From contig CALUCE010000016.1 in the NCBI GenBank assembly GCA_943914475.1, positions 1 to 47,241 of the forward strand: a DNA stretch of 47,241 nucleotides. Direction: 5' to 3'. Origin of the DNA: an uncultured Anaerococcus sp. (GTDB lineage: Bacteria; Bacillota; Clostridia; Tissierellales; Peptoniphilaceae). Below are positions 42,594 to 47,241 of the stretch, one piece after another; within the stretch, counting starts at the first letter, position 1; each line of letters opens with the position of its first letter. The notes under the pieces were generated by a model, which worked only from the letters and a program-made list of their open reading frames with translations, was not told the origin of the DNA and ran no database searches. The position numbers and the translations under genes are program-made.

Positions 42594-43556
42594 ATGAAAA
42601 CAAATCTAGTTATAATGGCTGCTGGCATAGGATCAAGGTTTGGTCAGGGCATCAAACAACTTGAAGTTATGAATGAGCATTATGATGGAACTAAGGGAGA
42701 AATTATCATAGATTATTCTATATATGATGCAGTAGAAGCAGGTTTTGATAAGATAATATTTATTATCAGAAAAGAAATAGAAGATGAATTCAAGGAAGTT
42801 ATAGGAGATAGGATAGAAAAATCTCTAAAGGATAAGGGTGTAGAAGTAGCTTATGCCTTCCAAGAATTAGAAAAAATCCCTCAAGGTTTTTCAGTTCCAG
42901 AAGGAAGAGTAAAACCATGGGGTACAGGACATGCAGTACTATGTGCCAAAGATCAAGTAGATGCACCATTTGTAATAATTAATGCTGATGATTATTACGG
43001 TAAAGAAGCCTTTGTAAAACTTCATGACTTCTTAGTAGAAAATTATGAAAAAGACCAAGAATCTGACATCTTTACCCTAGCTATGGCTGGCTTTATCCTA
43101 AAAAATACTATTTCTGAAAATGGAACAGTAACTAGAGGAGTTTGTGTTCTTGATGAAGATGGAAAAGTAATAGAAGTTATAGAAACATCTGGAATAAAGG
43201 CAAGTGACGAAGATAAAAATAAGATTATCTGTGATGATCCTCAAGTATCAGAATGGATAAATCCAGAATCAAAAGTTTCTATGAATATGTGGGCTGCATA
43301 TCCAGAATTTTTAGACTACCTAGAAGAAGATTTCAAAAAATTCTTAAAGGATGATTCAGGAGATGAGCTTAAAAAAGAACATTTATTACCAATAATAGTA
43401 GATGGCTTATTAAAAAAGGACAAGGTTGACCTAACTGCCATAGAAACAGAAGATAAGTGGATAGGAATAACCTATAAGGAAGATGCTGACCTTGCTAGAG
43501 CAGAATTTAAAAAAATGCTAGAAGCAGGCAAATACCCTAAAAAACTTTGGGACTAA
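42594..43556 (+). CDS. Sugar nucleotidyltransferase-like protein
   Basis: The 320-residue protein begins MKTNLVIMAAGIGSRFGQGIKQ, the nucleotide-binding loop of NTP-transferases. It has GEIIIDYSIYDAVEAGF, then KPWGTGHAVLCAKD and INADDYYG, whose aspartates would hold the metal. This points to an NDP-sugar pyrophosphorylase, perhaps a UTP:hexose-1-phosphate uridylyltransferase. Next to galE it could turn galactose-1-P or GalNAc-1-P into UDP-sugar without galT. The exact substrate cannot be read. I chose the ATG at 42594 because AAAGGAG lies 5 bases upstream. Confidence 0.8.
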   Translation: MKTNLVIMAAGIGSRFGQGIKQLEVMNEHYDGTKGEIIIDYSIYDAVEAGFDKIIFIIRKEIEDEFKEVIGDRIEKSLKDKGVEVAYAFQELEKIPQGFSVPEGRVKPWGTGHAVLCAKDQVDAPFVIINADDYYGKEAFVKLHDFLVENYEKDQESDIFTLAMAGFILKNTISENGTVTRGVCVLDEDGKVIEVIETSGIKASDEDKNKIICDDPQVSEWINPESKVSMNMWAAYPEFLDYLEEDFKKFLKDDSGDELKKEHLLPIIVDGLLKKDKVDLTAIETEDKWIGITYKEDADLARAEFKKMLEAGKYPKKLWD

Positions 43557-43574
43557 AACTTAATATTAAAAAAT

Positions 43575-43616
43575 AAGGATATCTAATAAATGGGGATTTA
43601 TTAGATATCCTTTTTA
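43575..43616. terminator. Bidirectional terminator between the nucleotidyltransferase and lysC
   Basis: A perfect 17-bp inverted repeat, AAGGATATCTAATAAAT and its complement, surrounds a GGGG loop and is followed by TTTTT. It lies between convergent units. Confidence 0.88.
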
Positions 43617-43644
43617 TATGATTCTTATTATTTTATTAGTTAAT

Positions 43645-45005
43645 CTATTTAAAAAAGATCTCATAGAGTTTTTTGATTGCAAGTTCTTCATAGTCTTTTT
43701 TTACAAAAATGAATATAGAATTGTTGTTGGCGCCATGGATAACGGATTCTAGTTTTATATTTTCCTCATTGAGGACTCTTGATATTTTATATAGTGATTC
43801 TGTTATTATATCCTTTAGTCCTTCTCCAACTATTGCTATGGAAGCTAGGTCATCGATAAGCTTGAAATCATCAAAGTTGAAGTTAGACCTTATCGAGTTT
43901 ATTATGTTTTGTTTTTGGAATTCACTTCTTATATATTTTTTTCTTACTATAATTGAAAGAGAATCTATTCCTGTAGGTATATGTTCTACTGGAATGTGTT
44001 GGTATTCAAAAATATCAAGTACCTTTTTAATATAACCAATTTGTCTATTCATTAGATATTCGGTGATATTAAAGGCTACAAAATCACCAACATTGGATAT
44101 GCCAAGGATTGGCTTTTCCTTTACATCATCTCTTTTAGTTTCGATGATGGTACCTCCCGAATTTGGATTATTGGTATTTTTTATATATATTTTAATATCT
44201 TTATCCAAAAGAGGAGCTACAGCATCTTCTTGGAAAATCTCAAATCCATTATAGGACAGCTCTCTCATCTCCCTATAAGTAATATTGCTTATTGGTTCTG
44301 GGTCATCTATTAGGTCTGGATGAGCTGTGAATATATAATTCTTATCTGTGTAATTTTCATATATATCACAAGATAAGCCTTTTGCAAGTATGGATCCAGT
44401 AATGTCAGAACCTCCTCTTTGAAATGTTATTATTTTTCCTTGAGGAGAGTAAGCATAGAAACCAGGAACTATATAAAGAATCTCAGAATCTTTAAATTTT
44501 TCTAAATTTTTATAAGTTTCTTCTAAAATTATGGGTCCATTTACAGATTCTTCTAACAAGATACCAGCCTCTTTTGGAGATAAGTATTGGCAATTATAAC
44601 CCAATGATTGTATATAAAGGCTGATTAATCTAGCATTAAAGTCTTCACCGCATGATTTTAAGGCGTTTTCAAGGTAAAAATCATCCTTTATTTTTTTAGA
44701 TGACTATCAATTATTTCCTTGAAATCAAAGATTATTTTTTTATCTATACCAAGTTCATCAGCTATATCTTCGAATCTTTTTAGGATTTTATTTATGGTAT
44801 TTTTATACCTTTCATCTTTGTTCCTATATTTTTCATATAAATCTATTAGAAGATCGGTAATTTTAATGTCTTCATCATATCTCTTTCCTGGTGCAGATAC
44901 ACATACTGCCTTGATATCCTTATCTGCTAGAACTATCTTGCAAGCTTTCTTTATTTGTTCAGAATTTGCTAGTGAAGATCCACCAAATTTAGCTACTTTT
45001 TTCAT
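43645..45005 (-). pseudogene. lysC: Aspartate kinase, frameshifted
   Basis: Read across one break on the minus strand this is a nearly full aspartokinase of about 450 residues. It starts MKKVAKFGGSSLANSEQIKKA (kinase phosphate loop) and continues to CGEDFNARLISLYIQSLG, RGGSDITGSILAKGL and tandem ACT domains at the C terminus. The frame breaks at 44691-44697: seven T on the plus strand, where eight would read through. The missing stretch, KKIKDDFYLENALKSCGEDF, is intact in the other frame. A ribosome site AAAGGA remains before the ATG, but no promoter space is left, because lysA coding sequence begins within a few bases. It could be a pseudogene or a sequencing slip; the state of its neighbours favours decay. 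Confidence 0.85.
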
Positions 45006-45021
45006 ATGTATTCCTTTCTAG

Positions 45022-46064
45022 TTTGAGATATATCAAAACAAGATTGCCAGCGTAGATAAAATTCACCTTCATGGTAATAATAAGACTTATGATGAACTTA
45101 AGTTTGCAATTGACAATAATATTGGCCTAATAATTATCGATTCCTATGATGAGTATTGTTTATTAAATGAATTGTTGGGAGAAGATAGGGAAAAAATAGA
45201 TGTTCTTCTAAGAATAAATCCAGATGTGGAAACTGATACCCATAAATTTATCCAAACTTCAAATGCTGATTCCAAATTTGGAGTAAATATAAGGGATGAG
45301 AAAACAAAAGCTTTTATCAAAGAATTAATAGAAAATAAAAAAATAAATTTTTTAGGTTTCCATGCTCATATAGGTAGCCAGGTAAAGAATTTAGACTTTT
45401 TTAAAGCAGAAGCTCAAATAATTTTTGAATTTACAAAAAAATGCAAGATAAGTTTTCATATGATTTTACTAGCATAAACCTTGGAGGAGGATTTGGTTGT
45501 AGAGAAAATTTTGACGAAGATGATATAAATTTAGAAAAATTTCTACAAGATTATATATCCATCATAGAAAACATGGTTGATTATTATGACCTTAATCTTA
45601 ATAATATTGGCATAGAACCAGGAAGATCAATGATTTCTAAAGCAGATTCTACACTTTACAAGGTAGGTAGTATTAAAGAAACCCTCAAGGGATACCCTAT
45701 AATTTTTGTAGATGGAGGTATGAGTGACAATATAAGAGTTAGCTTATATGATGCAAAATACTCAGCTTTTTTAGCCAATAAATTGGATATGAGTAAAAAG
45801 AAAAAATATAGAGTAGGAGGTAAGTTGTGTGAGTCTGGAGATTTTTTGATAAAAGAAGAAAAATTCCCAATAGCTGAAAGAGATGATTTGTTATTGATTC
45901 CATTTTCAGGGGCATATACCTACTCAATGAGTTCTAACTACAATAAATTAGTTAGGCCTGCAGTAGTTTTTGTTGAAAATGGTAAAGATTTTTTGGCTGT
46001 AAGAAGACAAAGTATTGATGATTTAATAGAAAATGATTTGAATTATGGAAAAGGAGAGTTCTAA
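45022..46064 (+). pseudogene. lysA: Diaminopimelate decarboxylase, N-terminus deleted and frameshifted
   Basis: The open part starts after a TAG at 45019-45021 with FEIYQNKIASVDKIHLHGNN, which is well inside a normal LysA. The first 80 or so residues, including the lysine that binds PLP and the start codon, are missing. GFHAHIGSQV, NLGGGFG, EPGRSMI, KLCESGD and GAYTYSMSSNYN of the barrel and C-terminal domain remain. A further frameshift lies at 45434-45440, in seven A where eight would restore EFTKKMQDKFSYDF. Without the PLP lysine the enzyme cannot work. The deletion also removed the lysA-lysC intergenic region. The remnant ends right before asd. Confidence 0.85.
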
Positions 46065-47021
46065 ATGCAAAACGTTAATGTGGCAGTTGTAGGTGCGAGC
46101 GGTCTAGTAGGAAGAAAGATACTAGAATTATTAGAGGAAAGAAATTTTCCTATAAATAATCTAACTCTATTAGCAAGTGAAAGATCAGCAGGAAAAAAAC
46201 TAAAGTTTAGAGGTGAAGAGGTAGAGATAAAAAAGCTTGACGAAAATTCTTTTGACAATGGAAATATTGACTTAGCTTTATTTTCTGCAGGTGGATCAGT
46301 TTCAGAAAAGTTTATACCTATTGCTATTAGAAACGGAGTAAGGTGTGTTGATAACTCTTCATTTTTTAGGATGGATGAGAATGTACCTTTAGTAGTTCCA
46401 GAAATCAATAAGAAAGAAATAAATGAAGATACTATGTTAATTGCAAATCCAAATTGTTCGACTATACAATCAGTCCTAGCAATAAAATCAATAGTAGATG
46501 CATTTAATGTTAAGAGAATAGTTTACAACACTTATCAAGCGGTATCAGGTGGTGGGGAAAAAGCACTTGAAGATTTATACAATAAAACTAATAAGAAATG
46601 GAAATATAAAATCTATAATAATGTTTTACCGCAAATTGATATTTTTTTGGATAATGGCTATACAAAAGAAGAAATGAAGATGATTGATGAAACTAGAAAA
46701 ATCTTAGACAAAAATGATCTTAAAATTACAGCGACTACAGCAAGAGTACCTGTAGAGAACTCTCATGCTATTAGCATAAATATTGATCTAGATACTTTAA
46801 AAAGACTGGCTAAAATAGAAAACATAGTAGGAATAAAGGATGCCACAGCTGATCTTGACTATACTATTAGAATAAGAAAAGAAAAAGAAATTCCAGAAGA
46901 TTTTGCTATATATTCTGGTAATGACAACTTAATAGTGCCTATTATGTCCGTAGGGGGCAATGGAGTAATATCTGTACTTGCCAATATTATTCCTAGGGAA
47001 GTTCATAATTTAATAAGCTAG
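46065..47021 (+). CDS. asd: In-frame chimera: aspartate-semialdehyde dehydrogenase fused to an internal DapA segment
   Basis: Residues 1 to about 240 of this 318-residue frame are a clear Asd: VAVVGASGLVGRKIL, catalytic Cys131 in ANPNCSTIQ, Gln158 in TYQAVSGGG, and Arg227/His234 in ARVPVENSHAIS. The expected Asd ending is absent. After DLDTLKRLAK the sequence becomes dihydrodipicolinate synthase: NIVGIKDATADLDYT (Lys258 would be the Schiff-base lysine), SGNDNLIVPIMSVGGNGVISVLANIIPRE. It then stops about 70 residues short of a normal DapA end. Both partners are incomplete, so loss of both activities is likely. It follows the lysA remnant immediately (AAAGGAG before the ATG). asd and dapA are normally consecutive DAP-pathway genes, so a simple deletion explains the fusion. 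Confidence 0.85.
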   Translation: MQNVNVAVVGASGLVGRKILELLEERNFPINNLTLLASERSAGKKLKFRGEEVEIKKLDENSFDNGNIDLALFSAGGSVSEKFIPIAIRNGVRCVDNSSFFRMDENVPLVVPEINKKEINEDTMLIANPNCSTIQSVLAIKSIVDAFNVKRIVYNTYQAVSGGGEKALEDLYNKTNKKWKYKIYNNVLPQIDIFLDNGYTKEEMKMIDETRKILDKNDLKITATTARVPVENSHAISINIDLDTLKRLAKIENIVGIKDATADLDYTIRIRKEKEIPEDFAIYSGNDNLIVPIMSVGGNGVISVLANIIPREVHNLIS

Positions 47022-47098
47022 ACTTATCTATATATAAATTAAAATCTCATAACCTTTTTTCGTAAATCTTACAAATGTTTTTAAATTTGAGTTTACTA

Positions 47099-47241
47099 CT
47101 ACTTAATATATTCCTTAAAATCTATCATATTGTTATTTAACCTGCTCTCTTCAGCAGCAAAACACATCAAATGACTAGTTATAGACTCTCTTGCACCGCT
47201 AAGTACTTCTTCTTTATTTCCTTTCATTGCCTTATAGAAGG
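47099..47241 (-). CDS. Second copy of the Gfo/Idh/MocA oxidoreductase gene (3' end, partial)
   Basis: On the minus strand the sequence from the window edge to a TAG at 47099-47101 encodes the C-terminal 46 or so residues of a Gfo/Idh/MocA protein ending SRLNNNMIDFKEYIK. It matches the end of the gene at 31290 with about six substitutions in roughly 135 aligned bases, plus a slightly different stop. Unlike the first copy, no ABC ATPase gene follows it. The 77 bases between it and the asd-dapA frame hold nothing I recognise. Confidence 0.88.
   Translation of the reverse strand, partial: FYKAMKGNKEEVLSGARESITSHLMCFAAEESRLNNNMIDFKEYIK

Overview
The window is AT-rich, tightly packed low-GC Gram-positive DNA. 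A Na+-type V-ATPase, 2-hydroxyacyl-CoA dehydratase-type activator genes, an anaerobic sulfatase maturase, the tagatose-6-phosphate pathway and strong AGGAGG-type ribosome sites suggest a host-associated anaerobe of the Tissierellia (Peptoniphilaceae, perhaps Anaerococcus). The genus is inference; the sequence contains no rRNA. I saw no tRNA, CRISPR array, transposase or phage gene.

Layout. 1-1.8 kb: a small membrane protein and a lipoprotein facing it. 1.96-10.4 kb: a complete nine-gene V-ATPase operon (G/H-I-K-E-C-F-A-B-D). 10.5-11.8 kb: a CNNM/CBS transporter-like protein. 12-16.7 kb: a four-gene module of 2-hydroxyacyl-CoA dehydratase-like iron-sulfur proteins plus their activator, with one gene frameshifted twice, then cutC. 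16.7-18.6 kb: a small membrane protein, a glutathione S-transferase and a broken pirin gene. 18.6-22.8 kb: RpiR regulator, nanE, a secreted Sunset-domain protein, PTS EIIA-Glc and nagA. 22.8-30.1 kb: a DeoR repressor facing lacA-lacB-PTS IIA/IIB/IIC, then lacC-lacD and a BadF-type sugar kinase. 30.2-35.5 kb (minus strand): a sugar ABC transporter operon with a Gfo/Idh/MocA oxidoreductase. 35.8-39.8 kb: agaS, a Cys-type sulfatase and its maturase. 40-43.6 kb: a lone sugar-binding lipoprotein, galE and a nucleotidyltransferase. 43.6-47 kb: a wrecked lysine/diaminopimelate locus. The window ends inside a second, nearly identical copy of the Gfo/Idh/MocA gene.

How the genes fit together. Most of 18.6-43.6 kb serves host-glycan sugars. 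Galactose can enter through the galactitol-type PTS and flow LacAB to LacC to LacD. Amino sugars (GalNAc, GlcNAc, ManNAc-6-P) can be handled by sulfatase plus maturase, ABC import, a BadF-type kinase, NagA, AgaS, NanE and again LacC/LacD. Two regulatory circuits can be read directly. TTTGTTT-type repeats lie at the deoR/lacA and lacC promoters. A palindrome, ATGGTAGTTACCAT, lies just after the -10 box of each of two divergent promoters (ABC operon and agaS).

The most unusual part is 43.6-47.0 kb. lysC carries a frameshift. lysA has lost its first part, including the PLP lysine, and carries a frameshift. asd is fused in frame to an internal piece of dapA. Together these look like collapse of the DAP/lysine pathway. 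Four single-base frameshifts in this window lie in short homopolymers, so sequencing error must be excluded for those. The pirin lesions, the lysA deletion and the asd-dapA fusion cannot be explained that way.
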